Origin: Burkholderia sp. H160
GTDB lineage: Bacteria; Pseudomonadota; Gammaproteobacteria; Burkholderiales; Burkholderiaceae
NCBI GenBank assembly: GCA_000173575.1
Contig: ABYL01000033.1
Coordinates: 1 to 60,316, forward strand
DNA: 60,316 nucleotides
Reading direction: 5' to 3'
Program-made: the position numbers and the translations under genes
Notes under the pieces: generated by a model
What the model saw: the letters and a program-made list of their open reading frames with translations, nothing else
What the model was told of the DNA's origin: nothing
Databases searched by the model: none
In this document: positions 18,420-26,725 of the stretch, one piece after another
How positions within the stretch are numbered: position 1 is the stretch's first letter
Layout: each line of letters opens with the position of its first letter

Positions 18420-20090
18420 TCAATTCACCGGATTGATCTTGAAACCGGCGCGATACTCGGCGATGTGTTTCTCGCGCTGTTCCGGCGTCATGCCCCGTAG
18501 CAAAACGAGCGGGCTCTGGATCGTGTAGCCGCGCACATGGTCGAGCGTCCACATCTGCCTGTCGTCAAAGCGCAGATGCGGTTGCGGCACGAGCGTTTTT
18601 CCGTCGCCGCGCACAAAACCGAGATCCTTGATGCAATCGGCCAGATCCCAGCCGTGGTAGCACTCTTCCCATTGACGGCGCCCGCTGAAGCGCCCCATTG
18701 CCGGAGTCGGCCTGCCTTCGTATTCCTCCGCGAACGCCACCTTATGTGTCCAGCGGCACAGCTCCGAGCAATACGTGTACAGTTGGCCGTCAACTTCGTC
18801 GACCACGAAATCTTCCCGAATCAGGCAGGGCACGAGACAGCTCCAGCAACGGTGCGGATACACGTAACCGTTTTCCTGATCGAACAGCATATTGGTTTCG
18901 CCCGGTACGCTTTTCTTCGCGTACCACTTCCAGTAGTCGCCGAATTCGGCGTACCAGCCGGGGTATTTGTGCTCGAACCACTCGAAGTCTTTTTCGGTCT
19001 GCGCTTCGATGCGCCAGAAGTTGACGGGCCAGCCGACCGAGAAGAACTGCGCGACCTTGTGGACATAGTTCTGCTTGACAATACGATCCCAGGCCGCACC
19101 GACATCGTCATGGTGAATCTTGATGCCGTACTTCTCGAGCGGCAGCATGTAGGTGCGGTAGTAATCCTCATAGATCCACCGGTGCCACAACTCGGCGTAC
19201 GATTCCTTGTTCTTGTCGCGGTCCGTGGTGCCGTACTCGATGAAAGTGCCGATAGCGGCGTCGACGATCGCGTGGTTCTGCCAGAACGCGTAGCGCAGGT
19301 CGCGCTCCAGTAGCAGATGGTTGTCCGGATCGTTGATGACCGACATCAATAGCGAGTGGCCATTGCCGATATGCCGGCTTTCATCCGACTGCACTGAAAG
19401 GAACACCGTCGGCAGCGCGTAGTCGCCGTTGCGCGCAGCTTCTGATGGCATCGCGACAAACAGCGTATTCGTGAACGCCGTCTCGGCCACCACCTGCAGG
19501 AAGACGTTAGCGGCAGTCACTGCATCGCCAGTGAGGAACCCCTCGGCGAACTGACGGCCGATCGTCGTGGCATAGCACTTGCCAAATGCGGCTTCAGTAA
19601 TATCGAACCCGGCCGGATCGATATAGTTTTCCATGTACCACTTTTTCAGGTTCATCTGGATCGTGGAGTGCCGGAACTCGTCGACCATCTGCATCGTAAA
19701 GCCGGTACGCAGTTCTTCACCGGGCGCAAGCTGGCCAAGCATCGACATCGAACGCGCCGCCGAAATCTCGGGAAACGGAATGATCGCGAGGAACAACTTC
19801 ATCCATTCCACCCAGCGCGGCTCGACGTTGCGGAACATGTCACCGCGCAATGCAGCGTCCAGTGCGCCGTAGACGCGGTTGTCCTTTTCCTCCTGCATCG
19901 GGAAATAAGAGCGCAGCACCTGTTTCATCGGGTCACGTGGCGCCTTGCTGATCTTGTAGTCCGTCGGGAAGGTCATCGCCTCCTGGACGTAACTCGGAGT
20001 CCAGCCGAGATCGGCGACGCGGCGTGCCGCTTCGCCAATGCTGATTCCACGCTGGGACGTGATCTTGTTGAGCGTTAATCCATCAGACAT
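18420..20090 (-). CDS. mimA: Propane 2-monooxygenase-type hydroxylase large subunit
   Basis: 556 residues from ATG 20090, which has AAGGAGAG seven bases upstream; a longer frame to 20171 runs into the promoter region and is rejected. All six di-iron ligands are visible: Glu108, Glu138 and His141 (DEFRH), Glu204, Glu237 and His240 (DESRH), with spacing close to methane monooxygenase. The C-terminus carries a YHS-like cysteine-rich region (CWSCLVPC, YCSELC). Family order and this sequence fit the Mim/Prm group, which hydroxylates propane at C2 and also phenol or acetone. The exact substrate cannot be read from sequence. First gene of a sigma54-promoted operon. Confidence 0.95.
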   Translation of the reverse strand: MSDGLTLNKITSQRGISIGEAARRVADLGWTPSYVQEAMTFPTDYKISKAPRDPMKQVLRSYFPMQEEKDNRVYGALDAALRGDMFRNVEPRWVEWMKLFLAIIPFPEISAARSMSMLGQLAPGEELRTGFTMQMVDEFRHSTIQMNLKKWYMENYIDPAGFDITEAAFGKCYATTIGRQFAEGFLTGDAVTAANVFLQVVAETAFTNTLFVAMPSEAARNGDYALPTVFLSVQSDESRHIGNGHSLLMSVINDPDNHLLLERDLRYAFWQNHAIVDAAIGTFIEYGTTDRDKNKESYAELWHRWIYEDYYRTYMLPLEKYGIKIHHDDVGAAWDRIVKQNYVHKVAQFFSVGWPVNFWRIEAQTEKDFEWFEHKYPGWYAEFGDYWKWYAKKSVPGETNMLFDQENGYVYPHRCWSCLVPCLIREDFVVDEVDGQLYTYCSELCRWTHKVAFAEEYEGRPTPAMGRFSGRRQWEECYHGWDLADCIKDLGFVRGDGKTLVPQPHLRFDDRQMWTLDHVRGYTIQSPLVLLRGMTPEQREKHIAEYRAGFKINPVN

Positions 20091-20228
20091 TGAGCTCTCC
20101 TTGTTCCACATCGATAACTGTCGCAATGCGACGCTTCGGGCAGGGCCGGCTAGCGCCAGGACCAGAGTCAAGAGCAGATTCAGTAACGCGGGCGGCCCAA
20201 ACGCTTTCGGATTGACCTGCGCTTATAG

Positions 20229-20244
20229 AGCGATAAGCGTGCCA
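20229..20244 (-). promoter_or_regulatory. Sigma54 promoter of the monooxygenase operon
   Basis: On the minus strand the sequence reads TGGCACGCTTATCGCT. This matches the sigma54 consensus TGGCACG-N4-TTGCW at every position but one and has the invariant GG-N10-GC spacing. It points at mimA, with a predicted start near 20218. An AcoR/MimR-type activator gene in the same cluster supports it. Confidence 0.85.
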
Positions 20245-20351
20245 AACGGATTTCTTTGTTCCACATCAAGCCAGGTAACGGACACAGGCAACGGACAAAA
20301 AATCTCGCAGTGCGCCATGTTTTGTTCTGCGACAACTCGACTTCCCGATGC

Positions 20352-20368
20352 TGTCCGATATTGGGACG
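20352..20368 (-). promoter_or_regulatory. Candidate activator-binding site upstream of mimA
   Basis: TGTCCGATATTGGGACG is an imperfect inverted repeat (GTCC/GGAC arms) centred about 117 bp upstream of the sigma54 -24 element. It matches 13 of 17 positions with TGTCTGAAAATCGGACG at 24077-24093, upstream of the second sigma54 promoter. Position and repetition fit an enhancer site for the sigma54 activator. Confidence 0.65.
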
Positions 20369-20395
20369 TTCGGAATCGGACTGCGGATGCTGCGT

Positions 20396-20599
20396 CTACC
20401 TGGTCATGCCGCCCTGGCTTTCAGCCGTGAGAATCATGCTTTCGGCTGCGTCCCCGGGGTCTTTGCCTTCAGCGACAAAACGTGCAGTCAGAATGAGCGC
20501 TCCCAGCGCGAAATCCTTGCCGTACGCTGCGATCATCTCGTCCGCCACGGCGCCAAGGCGCTCGAAGAACTGCTCTTTGGAAGGATGTGCGCTATTCAT
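20396..20599 (-). CDS. Small conserved helical protein of the alcohol dehydrogenase unit
   Basis: 67 residues from ATG 20599 with GGAGA upstream; the longer frame to 20812 overlaps the WD40 gene and is rejected. It is helical and acidic at the start (MNSAHPSKEQFFERLGAVADEMI) with no cysteine, signal peptide or membrane segment. It lies 41 bp after the WD40 gene and just before the mimA promoter region, as the last gene of the second sigma54 unit. Not recognised as a named family. Confidence 0.75.
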   Translation of the reverse strand: MNSAHPSKEQFFERLGAVADEMIAAYGKDFALGALILTARFVAEGKDPGDAAESMILTAESQGGMTR

Positions 20600-20640
20600 G
20601 GCTGTCTCCGTCTGGATAGGTGTGGGAAGCACGACGGGGC

Positions 20641-21735
20641 TTACTTGCGGCGTCCGAAGCAGAACAACTCGTCCGGCAAAAAGACCAGCGCCAGTTCGCC
20701 CGCCTCGGTTCCCAGCGCGAGCCGTCTGCCGTCCGGCGACCAGCGCATCGCGCTCACCGCACTGTTGCCGGAACCCTTGATGAACAGGATGTCGCTGCTG
20801 CCTGGCTGACACAGCAACACCGCGCCGCTGTGGTAACCGACTGCAATGAGCGGATGAACCGGATGACAGGCCACCCGGCTGACCGGCGTCTTGCCCGCAA
20901 TGCCGCTTTCATGCGGCACGTCATCTGCGCCGGGCGGATCGAAGCGCCAGCACACCGCACGCATGCCGCCGCTCGTGGCAAGAAAACGGCCGTCAGCGGA
21001 AAACGATAACGAGCGCGGCTGTCCGGGGTAGCCGCCCATTTCCATGTCCGCGCCGTCAGGAAGGCGCCAGCCATGCAGGGCGTTCTCCTCCATGCCGCTC
21101 ACCAGATAGCGGCCATCCGGACTCCACGCCACGTTACGGTGATAGCCCGGCCATGCCAGTAGACGCTCGCTGAGCGTGTCGGCCGCCCAAAGCGTGACGC
21201 CACCCTGGTGCGAGATCGCCAGGCGTGTACCGCCCGGGTCGAAAGCCATCGAGGTTGCCGATCCGGGCAGCGTCAGGCAGGCTGGTTTTGGTCCCAGCCA
21301 ATGGACCCTGCGGCCGCTCGCATAGCATCGGCCGCTCGCCGGGCTCGTGGCCACGCGGTCGATCCATGCGCCGGCGTCATGCGCGACGAGTTCGCTCGTG
21401 CCATCGAGACGCAGATGGACGAGACGGCCATCGTCGCCGCCACTGAGGAAGCCGCCCACAGGGTCGGCGGCAAGGGCGAGGCACGTGCCCGCATGCACGC
21501 TGAAGCGCGCTAGCGGCGCCGGCGGCGCTTGCGCCTGCACGAATTCGACTCCGCCGCTCTCGCGTGGCTTGAGTCGAGGTCCGCCCTCCCAGGCACCGGT
21601 GGCGAGCGCAAGCGTGCCGTCGCCGAGCGCGAATCCGGCACATTGCCCCGACTTGTCCCAAACGATTTCGACGACGGATGCGTCGGCATCCCAACACGCC
21701 CCGAGCAGATCGATCAGAACGTGCGGCGCGTTCAT
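20641..21735 (-). CDS. WD40-repeat protein
   Basis: 364 residues forming WD40 blades, with repeated ...[24 protein letters not shown] and [12 protein letters not shown] patterns about every 40 residues, enough for a six- or seven-bladed propeller. No signal peptide is seen, so it is probably a cytoplasmic scaffold. Its ATG overlaps the stop of the CobW-type GTPase by four bases, a tight coupling. I infer that it is a partner of that GTPase, perhaps presenting a metalloprotein client. Confidence 0.88.
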   Translation of the reverse strand: MNAPHVLIDLLGACWDADASVVEIVWDKSGQCAGFALGDGTLALATGAWEGGPRLKPRESGGVEFVQAQAPPAPLARFSVHAGTCLALAADPVGGFLSGGDDGRLVHLRLDGTSELVAHDAGAWIDRVATSPASGRCYASGRRVHWLGPKPACLTLPGSATSMAFDPGGTRLAISHQGGVTLWAADTLSERLLAWPGYHRNVAWSPDGRYLVSGMEENALHGWRLPDGADMEMGGYPGQPRSLSFSADGRFLATSGGMRAVCWRFDPPGADDVPHESGIAGKTPVSRVACHPVHPLIAVGYHSGAVLLCQPGSSDILFIKGSGNSAVSAMRWSPDGRRLALGTEAGELALVFLPDELFCFGRRK

Positions 21736-22754
21736 GGGTCGATCTCGCAGTGCCTGATGCTCTCGCGCAACTCGCGTCGGTCGAGATTGCGGCCGATGAA
21801 CACGAGGCGGCTGTCACGCTGCTCGCCGTCTCGCCACGGCCGGTCGAAGTCGGTATCCATCGTCATGTGCACGCCCTGAAACACAAAACGACGCTCCGAT
21901 CCGGCGAGATCGACGATACCTTTTGCACGCAGCAGGTCCTGGCCTTGCTCAACCACGAGTCGCTGCAGCCAGGAGAGGAAGCGGGTTCGTTCGAGCGGGC
22001 GCTCGACGCGCAGCGAGATGCTATCTATGCCGTGACTATGGTTACCTTGCTTGACCGAGGCGCCAGCACGAAGCGGCACATAGCGGTAAGTCCGCTCGCC
22101 GCTTGCCGCATCGCTCGACGCAGCCGGCGCTGCGGCAAGCTGCAGGCGCTTGAGATCGAACGCGCCGCGATCGAGCAGCACGGCAAGCGGTATTTCGCAG
22201 CGCACACTGGTCAGCTGTTCGGCAGTCGGGTTGATGCGCCGCACGTCGTCTTGAACCGCAACGAGACCGGCCGCGTCGATGAGGTCGATCTTGTTGATCA
22301 GTACGATCTCGGCCTGCGCCAGTTGCTCCGCCGCCTCACTGCTGTCCGCGAGGCGCGCCTGCAGATGCAGGCCATCGGCCACGCAAATCACGCTGTCGAG
22401 CCGGGTGCGCTGCCGGATCTCATCGTCGATAAAGAAGGTTTGCACGACCGGTGCCGGGTCGGCCAGACCGGAGGTTTCGATCAGGATTCCGTCGAAGCCG
22501 TCCTTACGCTTGACCAGAGCCGACACCACGCGAATCAGATCGCCGCGCACCTTGCAGCAAACGCAGCCGTTGTTCAACTCGATGACCTCGTCTTCGGCGC
22601 CGACCACAAGACCACCGTCAATACCGATGGCGCCGTATTCGTTGACGATCACCGCATAACGCCGACCGTGCTGCTCGCGCAGAATGCGATTGAGCAGCGT
22701 GGTTTTGCCAGCGCCGAGAAAACCGGTGAGCACCGTAACCGGGATGCGATTCAT
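21732..22754 (-). CDS. COG0523 (CobW/ZNG-type) GTP-binding metallochaperone
   Basis: 340 residues. A G3E-family P-loop GTPase with Walker [10 protein letters not shown] at residues 10-18, the metal-binding CxCC motif in [12 protein letters not shown], the Walker B region [12 protein letters not shown] for guanine recognition, and a C-terminal CobW_C domain (about residues 230-335). COG0523 proteins deliver zinc, iron or cobalt to client enzymes. It lies 41 bp after a zinc alcohol dehydrogenase and overlaps the WD40 gene, so the dehydrogenase or the di-iron hydroxylase are plausible clients. That is inference from position. Confidence 0.92.
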   Translation of the reverse strand: MNRIPVTVLTGFLGAGKTTLLNRILREQHGRRYAVIVNEYGAIGIDGGLVVGAEDEVIELNNGCVCCKVRGDLIRVVSALVKRKDGFDGILIETSGLADPAPVVQTFFIDDEIRQRTRLDSVICVADGLHLQARLADSSEAAEQLAQAEIVLINKIDLIDAAGLVAVQDDVRRINPTAEQLTSVRCEIPLAVLLDRGAFDLKRLQLAAAPAASSDAASGERTYRYVPLRAGASVKQGNHSHGIDSISLRVERPLERTRFLSWLQRLVVEQGQDLLRAKGIVDLAGSERRFVFQGVHMTMDTDFDRPWRDGEQRDSRLVFIGRNLDRRELRESIRHCEIDP

Positions 22755-22795
22755 TGCCAGTCCCCTTATGCGCCAGACGACGCTCGACTGAGCCT

Positions 22796-23839
22796 TTACG
22801 GAATCAACACCGCCCGGCCTTTGATCTTCCCGTGATGCAGGTCCTTGAGCGCCTGGTTCGCCTCGCTCAGACGGTACTCCCGTGTCGACAGATGAACGAG
22901 GCCACGGTCGGCGAGTGCCATCAGTTCGACGAGTTCGGGATAGGTGCCGACCAGATTGCCGACGATGGTCTTTTCACTGGTGATCATGTCGATAGTCGGC
23001 AACTCGATCTTTCCGCCATAGCCGACGATGTAGTAGACGCCAGCGTTGCGCGTCATGACGAGGCCCTTTGCGACCGCGTCACCTTCCCCGACAAAATCGA
23101 TGACCGCTTCCGCGCCGTTGCCCCCCGTTAGTTCAAGCACGCGTTCGACTTCATCGCCGTCCCCCTTGACCGCATGATGCGCGCCGCAATCCCTCGCAAG
23201 CTGCAGCGCAACGTCGGAGCGGTCAACGACGATGATTTCGGCCGCGCACAGCGCATTGAGAACCTGAATGCCGATGTGCCCGAGGCCACCGGCGCCGATC
23301 ACGACGGCATATTGCCCGGGGAGCAAATGGCGCGATGCTTTTTTTGCAGCGCGGTATGCGGTCAAGCCGGCATCGGTATACGGCGCGACGTCTTTCGGCG
23401 CCAGCGATTTCGGCAACTGGATCAGCGAGCGTTCGCCAGTCGCCAGATATTGCGCGTAGCCCCCGTTGGCGTTGATGCCGGGAAACCGGCTGTCCGTCGC
23501 GTGCATATCGTCACCGCGCCGGCAGGCGAGGCAATGTCCGCTCGTCACCAGCGGATGACAGATGACCGGGTCGCCCACCTTGACGCTCTCCACGCCGCGG
23601 CCCACCTCTTCGACCCAGCCCGCGTTTTCGTGGCCCATGATGTAGGGCAACGCCACATCGACCTTGCTGCGCCAGATGCCTTCCACGATGTGCAGATCGG
23701 TACGGCACACACCGGCACCGCCAATCCGGACGATGACATCGGTGGGCCGCACGATCTTCGGATCGGCGACATCTTCGTAGCGCACGAATTCTTCGCGAGT
23801 CAATGACTCGTCGTACTGGTGCAGCACGGCAGCTTTCAC
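22796..23839 (-). CDS. Zinc-dependent NAD(P) alcohol dehydrogenase
   Basis: 347 residues from a GTG at 23839 preceded by GGAGGAG; the longer ATG frame to 23986 covers the promoter side and is rejected. Catalytic zinc ligands are present (GVCRTD and [12 protein letters not shown]), as is the Rossmann motif GAGGLGHIG. Of the structural zinc lobe only two cysteines remain (GHCLAC); the position usually Cys after DDMH is Ala here. It probably oxidises the secondary alcohol made by the monooxygenase. First gene of a sigma54-promoted unit with CobW, WD40 and the small protein. Confidence 0.92.
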   Translation of the reverse strand: MKAAVLHQYDESLTREEFVRYEDVADPKIVRPTDVIVRIGGAGVCRTDLHIVEGIWRSKVDVALPYIMGHENAGWVEEVGRGVESVKVGDPVICHPLVTSGHCLACRRGDDMHATDSRFPGINANGGYAQYLATGERSLIQLPKSLAPKDVAPYTDAGLTAYRAAKKASRHLLPGQYAVVIGAGGLGHIGIQVLNALCAAEIIVVDRSDVALQLARDCGAHHAVKGDGDEVERVLELTGGNGAEAVIDFVGEGDAVAKGLVMTRNAGVYYIVGYGGKIELPTIDMITSEKTIVGNLVGTYPELVELMALADRGLVHLSTREYRLSEANQALKDLHHGKIKGRAVLIP

Positions 23840-23921
23840 TTTTTGTCTCCTCCGTTCATGTGTGGCCAGGAAATGCACGGACCGTACGAATGGCGCTTTT
23901 GCGCTCGGCGAATGCCGGTCA

Positions 23922-23937
23922 TGCAACGTCCATGCCA
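23922..23937 (-). promoter_or_regulatory. Sigma54 promoter of the alcohol dehydrogenase unit
   Basis: The minus strand reads TGGCATGGACGTTGCA, matching TGGCACG-N4-TTGCW with a single mismatch and exact GG-N10-GC spacing. It lies about 85 bp upstream of the dehydrogenase GTG and faces it. Confidence 0.87.
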
Positions 23938-24033
23938 AACGATATGAAAGTAGCGAAGCAGTCCTCAGTTGGGGCGCAGGCAACAAAGCGAGGCTTCATC
24001 CGCAGCGGCGAACAGGCACGCCCGCAGGCGGAC

Positions 24034-24093
24034 CGTCGCAAAATGGGACGCTCGAAGAAGATAAGGGGCGACAGAATGTCTGAAAATCGGACG
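24034..24093 (-). promoter_or_regulatory. Two candidate activator-binding sites upstream of the dehydrogenase
   Basis: CGTCGCAAAATGGGACG (24034-24050) and TGTCTGAAAATCGGACG (24077-24093) are 43 bp apart (about four turns), centred about 106 and 149 bp upstream of the sigma54 -24 element. Both resemble the element upstream of mimA (20352-20368). Shared core: G-T-C, central A/T tract, GGACG. Confidence 0.65.
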
Positions 24094-24208
24094 CACCGAG
24101 TTCGAGGGTTAGCGCTTGAGCGGCCTGCGGCCAGATCGGCAGCATGACTGCCTCAGACGTCCACACAAAAATCGCAGAAAAGTGCGTGCGGTGTCCGGCA
24201 TTAACCGT

Positions 24209-24223
24209 ATATACTGTTTATAT
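24209..24223 (+). promoter_or_regulatory. Operator-like inverted repeat over a -10 box
   Basis: ATATA-CTGTT-TATAT overlaps a TATACT -10 candidate (24210-24215), 25-39 bp before the ATG of the RHH-type protein. A ribbon-helix-helix protein often represses itself from such a site. Autoregulation is inference. Confidence 0.4.
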
Positions 24224-24247
24224 CGTTTTTCGTTCCTGGAGATAACC

Positions 24248-24691
24248 ATGGCTACACCGACCACACGCAAGCCCACGAAGAAGGCATTTCATTTCCCGAA
24301 GTCTCCGGACACGACCGAGGCGGAAGGCGAAACGGTCAAGCCTGCCAAGAAAAGTACCGTCAAGCCCGAGGCCACAAAGTCCGCGGCAGCCGAGGCCAGC
24401 CCGGCCGGCACTGCGGCAGATGCGCCTGCTCGTGAAGTTGCTGGCAAGGTCAAAAGCAAGCGCGCGAAGAAGGAAAAGGTCGTGCGTGACAGTTTCACGA
24501 TGCCCAGAACAGATTACGAGCGAATCGCGCTGCTCAAACGCAAATGCCTCGATGCGGGCGTTACGGCGAAAAAGAGCGAACTGCTGCGCGCCGGTCTTCA
24601 GATGCTGGAATCGGCTTCTGCCAAGCGGCTGGTGGCTGCAATCTCAGCGCTCGAAACCGTGAAGACGGGCCGGCCGGCAAAAGGCGAGTAA
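24248..24691 (+). CDS. Basic-tailed ribbon-helix-helix-like DNA-binding protein
   Basis: 147 residues; ATG 24248 has CTGGAG upstream. Residues 1-75 are a low-complexity Lys/Ala/Pro/Thr tail like a histone H1 tail. Residues about 80-125 fit a ribbon-helix-helix: a short strand (RDSFTMP), helix 1 (DYERIALLKRKCLDAG) and helix 2 (KKSELLRAGLQML). The last part is another helix. This looks like a nucleoid-associated or autoregulatory DNA-binding protein. Similar tailed RHH proteins occur in Burkholderia, but I cannot name the family. Confidence 0.8.
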   Translation: MATPTTRKPTKKAFHFPKSPDTTEAEGETVKPAKKSTVKPEATKSAAAEASPAGTAADAPAREVAGKVKSKRAKKEKVVRDSFTMPRTDYERIALLKRKCLDAGVTAKKSELLRAGLQMLESASAKRLVAAISALETVKTGRPAKGE

Positions 24692-24805
24692 GAGACAGGG
24701 TGTGCAGGTGACGTGAGCCGCCCCGCTACTCCATGAGCGTACGCGGGCCACGTCACCGAACGCGGTGCTATAGTCAGCCACTCGTTCAGCGCTACTCTGT
24801 CAGCC

Positions 24806-25165
24806 ATGTTTTGCGAAGCCTGCGAAAGAATGCAACTGGGCGACACGGCCCAGCCACACGACGGCCTGCGGATCAGCAACGGGCGGACCTGGCTGCGCCC
24901 GCTCGGCCGTCGTCCCGTGCTGCTGCAACGTTACTGTTGCCGCATCTGCAGCACAAACTGGTTACTCGAACGCGATCCGCTGCAGCCGGAGCACCCAGAT
25001 TGGGTTTGTCTGTATCAGGCCTCAAGCATTCTCGACCCTGTCTCGGCAGCGCATCAGGGTATCCATCCGTCGATTCACCCTGCCACCGCCGAACGGACTG
25101 ACGCCGCACGCGGCACGATGCCCGAGCAGCTCCGTCATAGCCATTACCTCAACACGCTTCCCTGA
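24806..25165 (+). CDS. Hypothetical protein with a zinc-ribbon-like cysteine pattern
   Basis: Up to 119 residues. Two cysteine pairs, CEAC at residues 3-6 and CCRIC near residues 44-48, could bind one zinc. The rest up to about residue 75 is compact and aromatic. The C-terminal 40 residues are His/Pro-rich and disordered. No ribosome site is obvious before the ATG. It follows the RHH gene by about 110 bp in the same direction. Function unknown; the second half may be longer than the real domain. Confidence 0.55.
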   Translation: MFCEACERMQLGDTAQPHDGLRISNGRTWLRPLGRRPVLLQRYCCRICSTNWLLERDPLQPEHPDWVCLYQASSILDPVSAAHQGIHPSIHPATAERTDAARGTMPEQLRHSHYLNTLP

Positions 25166-25411
25166 TCAACTGCCGGCGGTCGTGCGCAACACGATCGTGA
25201 CCAGGGCAATCCTCGCTGGCAGCAGCAACCAAGTTCACATATCGTTCCTCCCAGGGCAGCAGTCGCCCAGGCGAACGGGAGTGCGATGCGCGAAATCAAC
25301 CGGCAGCGGCTGCGCCATTTCCACGAGGTGGTCGCGGTGGCCGTTGCGGCACGAAGTAGTATTCTCCAGTGCGGGCGGTCAACCGACGATCTGACTTGAG
25401 GAGCCGGGCCA

Positions 25412-26104
25412 ATGGGAAGCATCGAAACACTTGTCGTGGCGGCATGCGCTTTTGTCGGCACGCACTTTCTTCTGTCCCATCCGCTGCGGGCGGGTATGGT
25501 CAATGCAATCGGCGAACGGGGCGCCTTGGGCGTCTATTCGCTGATTGCGATACTGACATTCGGCTGGATGGTCATGGCTTACGACAGGACGCCTGTCTCC
25601 GCGCCGCTATGGCCGGCAGGCAACGTGCTGTGGGCAGTGGTGACCGTGCTCATGCTGATCGCGTCGATCCTTCTGATGGGCTCCCTGATCCGCAACCCGG
25701 CGTTGCCCACTGGCGCGCGGCCCGCCGCGTTTCCCGACGCGGCGCGCGGCGTGTACGCGGTGACACGGCACCCGATGATGTGGTCGTTCGCGCTTTGGGG
25801 ACTGTGTCATATCGCCGTGTTCCCGGTCACGAGAAACATCGTACTTGCCACCGCGATCACCGTCCTCGCGCTTGCCGGTGCCGCGTTACAGGATCGCAAG
25901 AAGCGCAGGCTGCAACCCGATCTGTGGCCCGCATGGGAATCGAAGACGAGCTATCTGCCGTTCGCGGCGATCGCCGCCGGCCGCGCGCGGCTCGGCGGCT
26001 TCGGCATGCATGCGCTGGCGGGCGGCGTCGTTGTCTGGCTCGTGGCGACCTGGGCTCATATTCCGCTTACCGGTTTGCCGGCGGGTATCTGGCGCTGGAT
26101 CTAA
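25412..26104 (+). CDS. NnrU-family membrane protein
   Basis: 230 residues with six or seven hydrophobic helices. The NnrU/isoprenylcysteine methyltransferase-like signature is visible: GTHFLLSHP near the start, GVYAVTRHPMMWSFALWGLCH in the middle (split about residues 112-132) and RKKRRLQPDLWPAWE. NnrU proteins are tied to nitrite/nitric oxide metabolism in some bacteria; the activity is not established. GAGGAG lies eleven bases before the ATG. Stands alone. Confidence 0.9.
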   Translation: MGSIETLVVAACAFVGTHFLLSHPLRAGMVNAIGERGALGVYSLIAILTFGWMVMAYDRTPVSAPLWPAGNVLWAVVTVLMLIASILLMGSLIRNPALPTGARPAAFPDAARGVYAVTRHPMMWSFALWGLCHIAVFPVTRNIVLATAITVLALAGAALQDRKKRRLQPDLWPAWESKTSYLPFAAIAAGRARLGGFGMHALAGGVVVWLVATWAHIPLTGLPAGIWRWI

Positions 26105-26221
26105 TTTGTTCTCGCGACGCAAGACTCTTTGTCCACGGTGTGTGTTCGAATTCGCGGCGGATGCGCCTACAGTGGCCTCCATCGATTTACGCGCCCGACA
26201 CCACCGCTCAAGGAGCCAATC

Positions 26222-26686
26222 ATGTCCGTCCAACAGAAACTCGCTGAACTCGGTCTCGAACTCCCCACTCCGCCGCAGCCGCTCGGCAGCTATACCGCTG
26301 TCAGCGAAGCCGGAAACCTGCTCTTCGTCTCGGGCCAAGTGCCGCTCTCCGAAGGCAAGATGGCCTATACGGGGCGCGTCGGCGAGACCTTGACGCTCGA
26401 GCAGGGCCGCAAGGCTGCCCAACTCGCCGCGCTCAACGCGCTCGCGCAGATCTCGAGGCATCTCGGCGGCTTCGAGCGGCTGCATCACATCGTTCGCGTC
26501 GAGGGGCACGTCAGCAGCGCCGAAGGGTTTTACGACCAGCCCGCCGTGATCGACGGTGCTTCGGATCTGTTCGCCGCCGTGCTCGGCGAGAAGGCGGGAC
26601 ATGCGCGCACGGCGTTCTCGCATAGCCAGTTGCCCGCCAATGCCGCGGTCATTGTCGCCGTCATTGCCCAGATCCTGCCCGCTTGA
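26222..26686 (+). CDS. RidA-family enamine/imine deaminase (YjgF type)
   Basis: 154 residues, the usual length of the longer RidA subgroup. It contains GSYTAVSEAGNLLFVSGQ, the central EQGRKAAQLAALNALAQI helix and the C-terminal FSHSQLPANAAVIVAVIAQI. The active-site Arg common in canonical RidA near residue 105 is not evident in the usual context, so it may be one of the Rid groups with unproven deaminase activity. ATG 26222 has AAGGAGCC upstream; the longer frame to 26129 is rejected. Confidence 0.92.
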   Translation: MSVQQKLAELGLELPTPPQPLGSYTAVSEAGNLLFVSGQVPLSEGKMAYTGRVGETLTLEQGRKAAQLAALNALAQISRHLGGFERLHHIVRVEGHVSSAEGFYDQPAVIDGASDLFAAVLGEKAGHARTAFSHSQLPANAAVIVAVIAQILPA

Positions 26687-26725
26687 CGAACGCGCGCCGC
26701 GACGCGGGCTTTAGCGGCGTTACTG

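Larger units (their letters stand above)
20091..20395. other. Promoter/leader region of the monooxygenase operon
   Basis: About 305 bp without a gene. It holds, from the operon outward: the ribosome site of mimA, a palindrome GTCGCAATGCGAC (20120-20132) in the untranslated leader, the sigma54 promoter (20229-20244), a direct repeat AACGGACA at 20277-20284 and 20290-20297, and a 17-bp inverted-repeat element (20352-20368). The predicted transcription start near 20218 gives a leader of about 128 nt. Confidence 0.7.
23840..24247. other. Divergent regulatory region (alcohol dehydrogenase / RHH protein)
   Basis: 408 bp without a believable gene. It contains the sigma54 promoter of the dehydrogenase unit (23922-23937), two copies of the 17-bp activator-like element (24034-24050 and 24077-24093), and, on the other side, a TATACT -10 candidate and an ATATA/TATAT inverted repeat (24209-24223) just before the plus-strand RHH gene. 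Short frames here are shadows. Confidence 0.65.

Noticed and set aside
20277-20297. Direct repeat AACGGACA x2 as the main activator site of mimA
   Set aside because: It is short and lies only 33-55 bp from the -24 element, closer than usual for enhancer sites. The 17-bp element at 20352 is the better candidate because it recurs at the second promoter.
21678-22835. 385-residue plus-strand frame opposite the CobW gene
   Set aside because: The minus strand codes a complete G3E GTPase with CxCC motif.
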